A stretch of DNA of 13,965 nt. Origin: Chloroflexota bacterium (lineage in GTDB: Bacteria; Chloroflexota; Anaerolineae; Promineifilales; Promineifilaceae). The notes under the pieces were generated by a model that was not told the DNA's origin, made no database searches, and was given only the letters and a program-made list of their open reading frames with translations. Positions 1 through 8,391 of the stretch are shown piece by piece (the first letter of the stretch is position 1; every line of letters starts with the position of its first letter). The position numbers and the translations under genes are program-made. The DNA lies in the NCBI GenBank assembly GCA_030599405.1, contig JAUVOB010000002.1, positions 1-13,965 of the forward strand. The letters run 5' to 3'.

Positions 1-3000
1 ACACCTGCCGATGCCAATCGATTTCCATCATCATAATAGACTGCCCGATTCACACCACCGTCAAGTCCCTCAACTCTGCCGATGAATTGGCTTCCCTCCG
101 CTGCAACGTCCCACAATATGGCAACGCCATTCAGATCGCCAGAGGCTAGCAGATCGCCTTCGGGGCTAAATTCCACGGTATTCACCATGCCATTGTGATC
201 ACCGAACAGTTGCAGTTGCTGCTGAGATTCCACGTCCCACAAGGCAACAGTGCTATCGACGCTTCCAGATGCTAGTAGCTGTCCATCAGGACTAAAAGCC
301 AAACCTAAGACCGCCGCTTGGTGACCTGTAAGCGGGTTCCCTTCTGGCTCGCCAGTTTCAAGTTCCCAGACTATTACCGTATTGTCGCCACTTCCGGTGG
401 CGACACGGGCATTATCTGGACTGATGGTGATGTTGAATACAGGGCCATTGTGTCCGACATACGTTTGAATAATCTCTCCACTAGCGGCATCGTATAGCAT
501 GGCGATGTTGTCCGCCCCAGCTGAGGCATAGTATTGCCCATCTCCGCTGTAGGCAACATCCCAGATTGGTCCAGCATGCCCCTCAAGCACTGTTCGTAGT
601 TGCCCGGTGTTTACATCCCAAATGTGAATGCTTCGATCCCCCCCACCCGATATCAGCTGTGAACCATCTGGACTGAAGGCCAGCGCTTGGACCCAATTAT
701 CGTGACCGAGCAGCGTGCGAACAATCTCACCAGTTTCGACATCCCACAGGAGGATGCTCAAGTCATCACTGCCGGTCGCCAGTAGCTCCCCATCTGGGCT
801 GAATGCAGCGCGGTTGACAAGCTGTGATGGATCGTGACCAACGAGTTCCCGCCAAAGAGTACCGGAATCCACATCCCATAGAAGAACAAGACCTTCGGAG
901 CCAGCGGTCGCTAATATCTTTCCGTCAGGACTGAATACGGCGCTTTGCAGGAGGCTCGGATGCTCTCGCAAATACGTAATCAAGCCCGGGCTGGCCTGTA
1001 AACCAGACAAGATGCTTCCTACTGTCTCGGCCGATTCATTGATATTGTACGCCTCAAGACTAAGGAGAAGGGCCAAGTCGAGTTGCGGTCCACGGAGCGT
1101 TGTTGATTGGGCTGCTAACTGCCGGGCTAGGGCCAGTTCGGCCTGTATATCAGCCCGATCGCGCTCAACTTCGGCATCATTCCGGGCTATTTCAGCATCT
1201 TGAGCCTCTTGGTTGGCGCGAATTCTCTCCGCTTCCGCGGTAGATTGGGCCAGAATGGCTTCTTCAGCCCTTGTAGCCGCTAGATTTGCGCTCTCTTGGG
1301 CATTAGATTCGGCTGTAGTCCTTACGATAACCTCCGTGGCTCTGGCATCCGCCTGTCTTTCCGCATCTTGTCGTTGACCAACGGCCAGGATCGCGGCGAT
1401 CACAGCAATTACGAATACAGCCGCCAGAACTACGGCCAGTGAACGAAGCCGCCTGGTCGCTTTAAGTTGCTCTTCCGCCCTGTGATGCTCCGCTTCCGCC
1501 CGCAGACGCTGTTCTTCTGCCAGGTTCCTCGCGGATTCAAGTTCTCTCTGCCTCTGAGCTTCTCTTTCCGCGGCCTGATTTTCACGGAGGATAGCGCTCG
1601 CCTGAATGTAATCGTGCTCTGGTTGGCTAAGATCGCGTTCTTGCTTACGCATCCAATCCTCAGCTTCTCCCAAGGGGACGCCTCTGAGCAAAGCCCCCTC
1701 ATCACGATCACTATCCTCCCATTGACGCAGAGCAACCCGTAACCTTTCCTGCCACGTTCGAAAGGCCCGCTCCTCATTCATCCATTCCCGCAATCTACCC
1801 CAACCCCGGATTAGGGCCTCGTGTACGATCTCAACTGTTTCCAACCCTTCCGGTGTAAGACCCGTAACAACTAGGCGGGCATCAGCGAGTCGCTGAGCCA
1901 ACAACCAATCCTCTTCGCCCAGTTCGTTTCTTGTTGCAAGCCGGCGTGTGTCCTCTGTACCTTCCCCTGGTCGTACCATTTGAGTGAAGATATGGCGTGT
2001 TCGAATCTGTTCGGTGACCCCTAGCTGCTCGTATATCTCATCGGCATACCGAGCAAGCGAGCCCTCTACCCTTCCTATCGCATCGTACGCGGAATGCGTG
2101 AGACGCCGACCGGACCGGCGTTCCCAAAGCAACGTTAGCGAAAATTCCAGGAGCGGCAGATTACCAGGCTCATCCCCCACATCATCTAATATTCTGTCGA
2201 CAAGCCCAGCCTCGAAAATGACATTCTTCTTACCAGCGGGGCTTTCAATTGCCCTTCCCAACTCTGCCCGGGTCATTGGTCCGAGCTTGATATCTGAATC
2301 TTGAAGGGCGTCGGCAAAAGGCCGGTTAGAGAGAGCTTGTCCCATGAAATCGGCCCTAAGGGTCAAGACAAGCGTGAAGTCAAAATCCTGCCGGTCTCGA
2401 CTGGCTGCGATCGCTTGAAATAAGATATTTGGGTATTTGCGGCGAATCTCTTCGTCAGTGCAGAGCGTATATAACTCTTCAAATTGATCGACGACAAGAA
2501 GTTGGCGTTTGCCATCGACCTTCGAATCTTTAAGCCTTCCGAGGACATCATCGAGCTCAAGCTCTCCGGCCTTCAGAGCGCTACCTAGTTTTCTGATCTC
2601 GACGAGGCGGTCGGTTTCACCTAGATCACCATTCATCTGACCGACAAGTGCCTCTGCTAAGGCATGGAACGGGCGGCTACCCGGTCGGATTGAAAGGATA
2701 TTCCATCCACTTCTGTCTCTTATAGACGGTAGAAGTCCAGCAAAGACGACAGAGGATTTACCGCTACCCGATGGACCGATAACCGCCGCCATATGCTGGC
2801 TGGTCACAGTGTCAACAAGCCTCTCCGTAAATAATTCCCTTCCGAAGAAATAGGGAGCATCCTCTTCTCTGAACGCATACAAACCACGGTACGGACTAGA
2901 TGCCAACACCTGGCTCATAGGTGTTATCCCTGCATAGGTCGAAATTGGCGAAGCTTCCTGGCTGTCGGCCGATGTGGCAACCGGCACAAACTGAGATCCT

Positions 3001-3869
3001 TTCTTCCTTAGTTCAGGAGATTCGCCAAAGCTCTCCAACAAGGCAGCAGAGAATTCGCCTGCGCTCTGATAGCGATCGTCAGGATCTTTGCGTAGCGCTT
3101 TCAGCAACACCTTCTCCATCTGTGGTTCAACCGAGGCGTTTACTTCACTTGGACTCGGGACAGGGTCAGTGACGTGCTTGCTCATAATGGCGTATGTTGT
3201 GTCTGCTTCAAAGGGCACGCGTCCGGTCAGCAGTTCATACGCGATTACGCCAAGCGAGTATGTATCCGAGCGTGAATCTACTCTAGTACCCTGAACTTGT
3301 TCCGGGGACATATACGCCGGTGTTCCAGATAAGGCGCCGGTCCTCGTGTGGCGTGTGGCGTATACCATGCGCGCTAATCCGAAATCCGTGAGCAGCACCT
3401 CCCCGTCGGCGGTAAACATGATATTACCTGGTTTCAGATCGCGGTGAATCATCCCCCTCGAATGGGCATAGTCAATAGCATCACCCAATGTGGCGATTAT
3501 CCTTGATATCTCCTCCAGGAAGAATAGACCATGGCCGTTATCAAACTCACGTTTCCTACGCTCGATCAGCTCCGCCTTTAAGGTAGGACCCTCGATGAAC
3601 TCCATAACGATGTAATAAAGGTCATCTTGATTGTCGTAATCGTATACCTGAACAATATTCGGATGGCGAAGACGAGCCACGGCGGTTGCTTCTCTTTCAA
3701 ATCTCTGGATGAAATCGTCTTCCTCAGCCAGGTGGCCGTGGAGAACCTTAAGCGCAACATAGCGATCGAGGCTTGCCTGATAGGCTTTGTATACTCGAGC
3801 CATACCCCCCCGCCCGACGCGCACGACGATCTGGTATTTTCCGAGCGTTCTACCGATCAGATCACTCAT
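1..3869 (-). CDS. Ser/Thr protein kinase - STAND NTPase - TM - WD40 receptor (C-terminus cut by window edge)
   Basis: At least 1289 residues are open from the ATG to the left edge. An N-terminal Hanks-type kinase (about residues 11-275) looks active: glycine-rich loop near 18-23, Lys41 in ALKVL, HRDLKPGN with Asp144, DFG at 162-164 and SPE ending at Glu190. An nSTAND1-type NTPase follows (about 325-720), with Walker A GPSGSGKSS (Lys371), Walker B LLVVDQFEEL (Asp461) and the family motif EIVHEALIRGW around His683. Charged Ala/Glu-rich coiled coils flank a single membrane helix at about 811-831. WD40 repeats begin near residue 970 with FSPDG and LWDV signatures; seven are complete and an eighth is cut. 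The start is supported by an AAGGAAG ribosome site six bases upstream. The topology predicts kinase and NTPase inside and propeller outside. Family knowledge suggests ligand-driven oligomerisation that switches kinase output; the ligand and substrate are unknown. The gene reads away from the hydrolase behind it. Confidence 0.95.
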   Translation of the reverse strand, partial: MSDLIGRTLGKYQIVVRVGRGGMARVYKAYQASLDRYVALKVLHGHLAEEDDFIQRFEREATAVARLRHPNIVQVYDYDNQDDLYYIVMEFIEGPTLKAELIERRKREFDNGHGLFFLEEISRIIATLGDAIDYAHSRGMIHRDLKPGNIMFTADGEVLLTDFGLARMVYATRHTRTGALSGTPAYMSPEQVQGTRVDSRSDTYSLGVIAYELLTGRVPFEADTTYAIMSKHVTDPVPSPSEVNASVEPQMEKVLLKALRKDPDDRYQSAGEFSAALLESFGESPELRKKGSQFVPVATSADSQEASPISTYAGITPMSQVLASSPYRGLYAFREEDAPYFFGRELFTERLVDTVTSQHMAAVIGPSGSGKSSVVFAGLLPSIRDRSGWNILSIRPGSRPFHALAEALVGQMNGDLGETDRLVEIRKLGSALKAGELELDDVLGRLKDSKVDGKRQLLVVDQFEELYTLCTDEEIRRKYPNILFQAIAASRDRQDFDFTLVLTLRADFMGQALSNRPFADALQDSDIKLGPMTRAELGRAIESPAGKKNVIFEAGLVDRILDDVGDEPGNLPLLEFSLTLLWERRSGRRLTHSAYDAIGRVEGSLARYADEIYEQLGVTEQIRTRHIFTQMVRPGEGTEDTRRLATRNELGEEDWLLAQRLADARLVVTGLTPEGLETVEIVHEALIRGWGRLREWMNEERAFRTWQERLRVALRQWEDSDRDEGALLRGVPLGEAEDWMRKQERDLSQPEHDYIQASAILRENQAAEREAQRQRELESARNLAEEQRLRAEAEHHRAEEQLKATRRLRSLAVVLAAVFVIAVIAAILAVGQRQDAERQADARATEVIVRTTAESNAQESANLAATRAEEAILAQSTAEAERIRANQEAQDAEIARNDAEVERDRADIQAELALARQLAAQSTTLRGPQLDLALLLSLEAYNINESAETVGSILSGLQASPGLITYLREHPSLLQSAVFSPDGKILATAGSEGLVLLWDVDSGTLWRELVGHDPSQLVNRAAFSPDGELLATGSDDLSILLWDVETGEIVRTLLGHDNWVQALAFSPDGSQLISGGGDRSIHIWDVNTGQLRTVLEGHAGPIWDVAYSGDGQYYASAGADNIAMLYDAASGEIIQTYVGHNGPVFNITISPDNARVATGSGDNTVIVWELETGEPEGNPLTGHQAAVLGLAFSPDGQLLASGSVDSTVALWDVESQQQLQLFGDHNGMVNTVEFSPEGDLLASGDLNGVAILWDVAAEGSQFIGRVEGLDGGVNRAVYYDDGNRLASAG

Positions 3870-3875
3870 CAACGA

Positions 3876-3882
3876 CTTCCTT
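3876..3882 (-). promoter_or_regulatory. Shine-Dalgarno site of the kinase-STAND-WD40 gene
   Basis: On the minus strand the sequence AAGGAAG lies six bases before the ATG at 3869. It is the best ribosome binding site in the window and decides the start of the kinase gene. The two ATG starts on the plus strand (helicase and ATPase-wHTH) have no comparable site. Confidence 0.7.
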
Positions 3883-3918
3883 GAAGGCTGCCTGTAATCG
3901 TTCGATAGAAATCCAACG

Positions 3919-3924
3919 ATTCTA
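3919..3924 (-). promoter_or_regulatory. possible -10 element upstream of the kinase-STAND-WD40 gene
   Basis: TAGAAT on the minus strand (five of six matches to TATAAT) lies about 50 bases before the start codon, inside the 237-base gap between the hydrolase and kinase genes. I see no good -35 at 16-18 bases, so this is a weak call. It would allow the kinase gene to be transcribed separately from the hydrolase upstream. Confidence 0.25.
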
Positions 3925-4066
3925 TTGTCTCACCCTGTAATCCGGGCATCGAGCAGCTATGATTGTACTGAAGGGTACTACGGTTGTAAATAGATGGCTT
4001 TTATCTTTCTTCGTGGGATTGGGCCAACTTGGGGAAGGATTAGATGGTGCACAGAATTAAAACGGG

Positions 4067-4089
4067 AAACGATCGATTCTTCATCGTTT
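4067..4089 (-). terminator. weak hairpin after the glycoside hydrolase gene
   Basis: A perfect 7-bp inverted repeat (AAACGAT and ATCGTTT, 9-base loop) begins about 18 bases after the hydrolase stop codon, with CCCGTTTTAATT beyond it. The stem is AT-rich and the U-run is short and displaced, so it may be a weak terminator or transcript-end hairpin rather than a strong intrinsic terminator. The remainder of the gap 3870-4106 shows no gene. Confidence 0.25.
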
Positions 4090-4106
4090 TGGCGAGCCCT
4101 GTCTCT

Positions 4107-5894
4107 TTATCTGGGACGACGCCGGAGTGTTTGTACCACCAGTAGCACTAGGAGCAAGAATGCTAATGCCAGGAGCATCAAGCCCAAATAATTCTCCAGC
4201 CCTTCGCCTATCCCCTCATTCTCAACTGCGTCGGGCGAATCTGCATGTGGTTCGGGTGTTTCAGCGTAATTGGACATCTCTGTAGTCAATCTGATTTCTG
4301 GAGTGGCATCGCCAGGGAAAACGGTGGTTGGTCTTTCTATTGTTTCCACTTGGAGTTGTGGTAAATCATCAGGTGTACTTGAGGGTGCAGGTGATGGGGT
4401 AGAAGTAGGCGCGACTGGTTTTGTCGTGGTAGATGTTGGATATGGGGTCGTAGTTGCGAAGATGACCGCTGTTGGCTGAACACCCGCGATGGCGACTGCG
4501 GTCTCAATTTGTTGGATGCTCTCACCAGCATAATCTTCAATTATGAAGATTGGTGCTCCACCTATAAGACATTCCTCGTGACATACCGCAGGCGGCAGTT
4601 TGATCACATAGGCGCTGTCCGTAGCATCCACCTCGGTGGAATCACCCAAGAAGTTTACCAGGGTCGCGCTCTCTGAGAGAGCGGGCATTTCTAACACCAC
4701 ACCCTGGTTGGTTCGCGCCCAAGCAATCCTCGTTACCTTATCCGGCCTGGCAAATGTAGCCACATAGTAATGGGGATGCTGTTTTAGAGTTACCTGACTG
4801 AAGTGCTCGAGGTGATCAATTGTCGCTGCAAAGGCCTTGAAAGCGGGTCGCCGGCTTGAATCCTGTCGCATCAGACCGAAAGATTCACCGCCTTCAGGAA
4901 GCATCACATCAGCTAGTTTGTATACGGCAACTCGCTCCGTACCCGCCGACAGGGCCAGCGCCGTTGCTTGAATGATGAACCAGGCCTGTTGATCCAGATC
5001 CACCTGAAAGGCGGGTCGATCAACCGGCCAGAGTGGATCCCGGTTCGGCGGCGCGTTCGTCTCGTTTAGCCAAATACTCTTGTCTAACCCATATTCCTGC
5101 TGTAATTCCTGGACTTCCTGAACGATGGAGTAAACAGTATCTGGTCGAAAATAAATATGTAGCGAAATCACGTCGAAGAACCAGCCGTTCTCGTCAGCCT
5201 CCGGGTCCGCGGCGGCGACATCGAAGAGGCGGCGTAGAAATGTCTGGTCATGCCACCAGGTTACCCCCGCGAGGTGTATTGTCGCCTCGGGATCCACTTC
5301 CTTGATGGCCTGATAAGCTACTTTCAGTAGTCTGTAATAATCCTCCACGGACCCGGCAAACTCGTACCCGTATGTATCAGAGGTGATCTCCGGCTCGTTC
5401 CAGATGATCCAGTTGTGCACATTCCGTGAACTGTAATACTGGGCAATTCGACGAGTGTAGTTTGCCCAGTAGTTAGCTGGGTTGTCGACGGGAAGATCCA
5501 GCCCGATAGGTAAACCAGCTTCTGTCCCGTCTTCCGATGCCCAGATCGCTGTATTTTTCAAGAGGCCAACAACCTCGCGGCCGCTTGCCTCCGCATCTAC
5601 CAACCATTCTTCGCGCACATGCAAAGTGTTCCAGTCTTCGGGTCCCTCTGGTTGAATTTCTTTCCAGTAGAAAAGGATACGCTCCCAACCGACGCCTAAC
5701 TCCATAGCTTCTTCAGGAGCCCAGAAGGCTTCTGCAACACCGAACCTTGAATCAGGTAGTTGGTTGTCCTGAAGAATTTTCGAACCAACAACCAGAATTG
5801 ATATTGGAAAACAGATCAGAAAAAAGGTAAATAGCCGGGCTTGGCGTTTTAACCAAATTAGTACAGCCGGTAGCAACATCTGATGCAGCATCAT
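4107..5894 (-). CDS. membrane-tethered clan GH-A-like glycoside hydrolase
   Basis: 595 residues. The N-terminus carries basic residues (KRQAR) then a hydrophobic segment at about 21-37, acting as signal peptide or signal anchor. The catalytic region (about 50-460) looks like a clan GH-A TIM barrel of the GH39/GH5 kind. WNEP at 165-168 offers Glu167 as acid/base, and IWLNETN at 274-280 offers Glu278 as nucleophile. A Thr/Pro/Ser-rich stalk (about 478-510) and an acidic low-complexity segment follow. A C-terminal membrane helix (about 569-589) ends in RRRPR, which would keep the tail inside. The enzyme would thus be held at the outer face of the membrane and act on extracellular or cell-wall glycans; substrate cannot be read from the sequence. 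A close Cys pair (438 and 442) could form a disulfide. The start ATG has a weak AAGAGA site seven bases upstream; a second ATG follows immediately. It diverges from the helicase gene. Confidence 0.85.
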   Translation of the reverse strand: MMLHQMLLPAVLIWLKRQARLFTFFLICFPISILVVGSKILQDNQLPDSRFGVAEAFWAPEEAMELGVGWERILFYWKEIQPEGPEDWNTLHVREEWLVDAEASGREVVGLLKNTAIWASEDGTEAGLPIGLDLPVDNPANYWANYTRRIAQYYSSRNVHNWIIWNEPEITSDTYGYEFAGSVEDYYRLLKVAYQAIKEVDPEATIHLAGVTWWHDQTFLRRLFDVAAADPEADENGWFFDVISLHIYFRPDTVYSIVQEVQELQQEYGLDKSIWLNETNAPPNRDPLWPVDRPAFQVDLDQQAWFIIQATALALSAGTERVAVYKLADVMLPEGGESFGLMRQDSSRRPAFKAFAATIDHLEHFSQVTLKQHPHYYVATFARPDKVTRIAWARTNQGVVLEMPALSESATLVNFLGDSTEVDATDSAYVIKLPPAVCHEECLIGGAPIFIIEDYAGESIQQIETAVAIAGVQPTAVIFATTTPYPTSTTTKPVAPTSTPSPAPSSTPDDLPQLQVETIERPTTVFPGDATPEIRLTTEMSNYAETPEPHADSPDAVENEGIGEGLENYLGLMLLALAFLLLVLLVVQTLRRRPR

Positions 5895-5952
5895 AAGTAG
5901 ATCTCTTAATCGATAGCAGGCAATGATACCATTCGAGCGTATCTAGCAACAG
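5895..5952. promoter_or_regulatory. divergent promoter region between hydrolase and helicase
   Basis: Only 58 bases separate two divergent genes, so both promoters must sit here or extend into the coding regions. On the minus strand TATCAT (5923-5928) with TTGCTA (5944-5949, short 15-base spacer) could serve the hydrolase, giving a leader of roughly 20 bases that includes its weak ribosome site. On the plus strand TATCTA (5940-5945) lies seven bases before the first helicase ATG. These elements overlap, which would couple the two promoters. All are weak matches. Confidence 0.4.
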
Positions 5953-8322
5953 ATGGGCAACCTTTTTGGTATACTCAACCTGATGCGACTTCGTAAAACC
6001 CAAGAGGAAATTCTTCAGTACACGAACGGCCGAATGGCAATCAGCGCTGTGCCAGGAAGTGGGAAGACCTTTATATTGTCTCTTTTGGCAACGAAATTGC
6101 TCTCTCAGGGCTTCGTCAATTCCGACGTAGGGCAGCAAGTTTTAATCGTTACCTATATGAACGCAAGCGTCGAGACCTTTCGGGCTAGCATTCGCAAGAA
6201 CCTCGAGGAAATTGGAATGCAACCAGCCGGATTCGATGTACGAACCCTACACAGCCTGGCCCTTGAAATAGTCCAAAATGCTGCCGGTGGGGGTGACGGT
6301 AGATTGGAGAATTTGCTTATTACCGACGAGACGGAGTCTGGCAATTTCATCGCCTTGTCGGTCTCAAGATGGATCGATGCAAATGGTGAATTATGGGAGA
6401 GCCTGCTACTTGACAGCAGTCCACAAGAACGCGTCCGTTGGCAAAGTGTCATTGAGAGAATCACCAGGCTTTTCATTCGAGAAGCGAAGAACTATCGATA
6501 TACCCCGGAATTGATACTCGATCGACTCCAGCAAGATAGTTCAAAGGCCTCTGAACCGCTCCGAACATTATCTCAGTTGGCTGAAGATAGAGGGCGATAC
6601 AACGCTTTGGAGATCCCTCTCTTGGGCATCCTGTCTGAGATTTATGCTCAGTATCAATCTGCCCTAATCCGACAATCGGCAATGGACTTCGATGATTTGA
6701 TCTGGCACGCTTCGGAAATTCTCCAGTCCGACCAAGAGGCTGCCTCGGCGTTGCGCCAAAGGTGGCCGTACGTTCTTGAAGATGAAGCACAAGATAGCGT
6801 GCCGCTACAGGAACACTTACTTGAACTCATTACTGGCGAAGACGGCAACTGGGTACGCGTTGGCGATCCTAATCAGGCTATTACGAGCACATTTACAGCA
6901 GCCCATCCAAAGCAGTTCAACAAATTTCTAGATCGAGATGATGTCAAAACCCTGCCTCTTCCGCACTCTGGAAGAAATGCACCCACTATCTTTGGCGCGG
7001 CAAATAACCTGGTCAACTGGGTCTGCGACGATCACCCTGTCCCTGAAGTTAGAGCGAATGCATTCCGCCGGCAAGTGATTCTGCCAACGCCGGAAGAAGA
7101 TGGCCAGCCCAATCCGTCCGATGATGAGTCATCAATCAAGATCAGTGTCTTTAAACAGCGCGAGGAAGAGGAGCTTCCCCAGGTTGCAGAAATGGCAATC
7201 ACCTACTCGAATGATCACCCCGACCACACTTTAGCCATTCTTGTCCCAACAAATAATCTAGGTTATGAGATGGCAAGGCAGCTGGATGAAAATGGCGCCG
7301 ACTACGATGATCAGCTTAGGAGTGACAACCAGATAAAGGAGATTGCTGCCTCACTCACGGCCGTGCTCTCGCTGCTAGCTGACCCACTTGACAAGAAAGC
7401 ATTGGCAGGGACTTATTCGGCTTTACATGAGCTAGGGCATCCTGCGCTAGCATCCGATGAATTAATTCCTGAGCGAATCCACACCATTCTATTGAGCGTT
7501 CACAAACCAGAATCTTTCTTATTTGCCGCGGACGATGAAGAATTAGGCACGTCATTGCCACGAAGCGTCGCGAGTGATGCAGAGCTACGATTTCTAAAAC
7601 GGTTTTCATCCTATCTAAGATCACTGTTTGAAATGCGTCCGCTTGGCTTTGACGATCTTATCCTCGCTCTGTCCGACGAGCTGTATACGGCAAAAAATGG
7701 AGAGAACGATCGCAGAGCAGATCGCAAACAAGAAATGGATCTAGCCATAGCTTATCAGCTTTCAGGCGCAGCGCGCTCATGGCTGGACATCCATCCAGAA
7801 TGGCGCCTTCCAGAAATTTGTGCCCAATTAGCCAATGTCGCAAGAGGTAGTCATTCAATCTCTTTCAACTCGAGAGGTGAATCCGGGTACAAACCAAAGC
7901 CAGGATGCATTACTCTGGCAACGCAGCACGGCGCAAAGGGCATGGAGTGGGATGCGGTTTTCATCGTTGGTATCGATGGCGCGTGGATCCCGAGTGATCT
8001 TGACGCCCCGTTCTTCGGAATTCGAATGCCCTCAGGAAGTGATCCATCGGCCGAGGCGATAGCCCATTTGCGACTACTAATGGAAGGCAGCGCGGGACTT
8101 TATGCAGGCAGGTCCGCAACGGAAACCGCCCATATAGAAGTCATCTGCGAAAGGCTTAGATTGTTCTATGTCGGAATAACCCGTGCGCGACGCTATCTCC
8201 ACATCAGTAGAAGTCGTACAACGCGGCACTTCGACCGAGAAGTCGATACTGAACCGGCTACCGTATTGGGAGTGCTATATCGCTATATCCGTGACAAAGC
8301 TACGTCTCGGCCCGTAGCTTAA
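5953..8322 (+). CDS. superfamily 1A (UvrD/Rep-like) ATP-dependent DNA helicase, divergent
   Basis: 789 residues with the SF1A helicase motifs in order: Q motif LRKTQEEI (Gln17), Walker A AVPGSGKT (Lys38), motif Ia IVTYMNAS (65-72), RTLHSLA (97-103), motif II LEDEAQD (Asp277, Glu278), motif III VGDPNQAI (303-310), motif V ATQHGAKGMEWD (656-667) and motif VI FYVGITRARR (738-747). It should be a 3'-5' ATP-driven DNA translocase working in the cytosol on repair or replication intermediates. Two regions differ from UvrD/PcrA/Rep: the usual Y-x-FRGA after motif III is replaced by TSTFTAAHP, and motif IV NYRS is replaced by HSGRN (338-342). No nuclease domain or C-terminal Cys cluster is visible. 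Neither Met1 nor Met11 (5983) has a ribosome site, so the start is uncertain; Met11 directly precedes the Q motif. It is followed after 69 bases by the ATPase-wHTH gene on the same strand. Confidence 0.92.
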   Translation: MGNLFGILNLMRLRKTQEEILQYTNGRMAISAVPGSGKTFILSLLATKLLSQGFVNSDVGQQVLIVTYMNASVETFRASIRKNLEEIGMQPAGFDVRTLHSLALEIVQNAAGGGDGRLENLLITDETESGNFIALSVSRWIDANGELWESLLLDSSPQERVRWQSVIERITRLFIREAKNYRYTPELILDRLQQDSSKASEPLRTLSQLAEDRGRYNALEIPLLGILSEIYAQYQSALIRQSAMDFDDLIWHASEILQSDQEAASALRQRWPYVLEDEAQDSVPLQEHLLELITGEDGNWVRVGDPNQAITSTFTAAHPKQFNKFLDRDDVKTLPLPHSGRNAPTIFGAANNLVNWVCDDHPVPEVRANAFRRQVILPTPEEDGQPNPSDDESSIKISVFKQREEEELPQVAEMAITYSNDHPDHTLAILVPTNNLGYEMARQLDENGADYDDQLRSDNQIKEIAASLTAVLSLLADPLDKKALAGTYSALHELGHPALASDELIPERIHTILLSVHKPESFLFAADDEELGTSLPRSVASDAELRFLKRFSSYLRSLFEMRPLGFDDLILALSDELYTAKNGENDRRADRKQEMDLAIAYQLSGAARSWLDIHPEWRLPEICAQLANVARGSHSISFNSRGESGYKPKPGCITLATQHGAKGMEWDAVFIVGIDGAWIPSDLDAPFFGIRMPSGSDPSAEAIAHLRLLMEGSAGLYAGRSATETAHIEVICERLRLFYVGITRARRYLHISRSRTTRHFDREVDTEPATVLGVLYRYIRDKATSRPVA
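5970..5975 (+). promoter_or_regulatory. -10 like TATACT placed for a leaderless start at helicase Met11
   Basis: TATACT (five of six matches to TATAAT) ends seven bases before the in-frame ATG at 5983. A transcript begun at the usual distance would start at or next to that ATG. No good -35 is visible. If used, the helicase would start MRLRKTQ and be 779 residues long. Confidence 0.3.
8297..8320 (+). terminator. perfect 8-bp hairpin overlapping the helicase stop codon
   Basis: AAGCTACG and CGTAGCTT are perfectly complementary around an 8-base loop (TCTCGGCC). The right arm ends in the first base of the TAA stop (8320-8322), and AAATCTTATT follows. A real U-run is lacking, so this could be a weak terminator, an mRNA 3'-end stabiliser, or a binding site for a dimeric protein. 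Confidence 0.35.
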
Positions 8323-8352
8323 ATCTTATTCCTGGATAAATTAACGAGTTCC

Positions 8353-8391
8353 TTGCTTCACGATTTCCCTAGTCCGTATTAGAATAGCGTC
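8353..8391 (+). promoter_or_regulatory. candidate promoter of the ATPase-wHTH / propeller-ATPase pair, probably leaderless
   Basis: TTGCTT (8353-8358) is followed 18 bases later by TATTAG (8377-8382), while the overlapping TAGAAT (8380-8385) is the better -10 match and lies six bases before the ATG at 8392. No Shine-Dalgarno sequence precedes this ATG. Transcription from TAGAAT would begin at or beside the start codon, giving a leaderless mRNA. Confidence 0.4.

Noticed and set aside
1..965. Possible DNA tandem repeat array
   Set aside because: The periodicity of about 126-132 bases comes from WD40 units in the protein. The nucleotide copies are too divergent to be a recent tandem repeat.
1430..1777. 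115-residue minus-strand ORF and the 91-residue plus-strand ORF over it
   Set aside because: Both lie inside the kinase-STAND-WD40 gene in other frames, over the coiled-coil and membrane-helix coding region. Their composition is unlike real proteins (many Arg/Ser/Pro runs) and no domain is recognisable.
3994..4191. 65-residue plus-strand ORF in the gap after the hydrolase
   Set aside because: It overlaps the 3' end of the hydrolase gene on the opposite strand, has no ribosome site and resembles no family.
4270..4540. Short ORFs on both strands over the Thr/Pro-rich stalk
   Set aside because: They arise from the low-complexity stalk read in other frames (Val/Gly-rich and Gln/His/Pro-rich shadows).
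5752..6138. 128-residue minus-strand ORF crossing the divergent intergenic region
   Set aside because: It overlaps both the hydrolase N-terminus and the helicase Walker A region, which are clearly coding in other frames.
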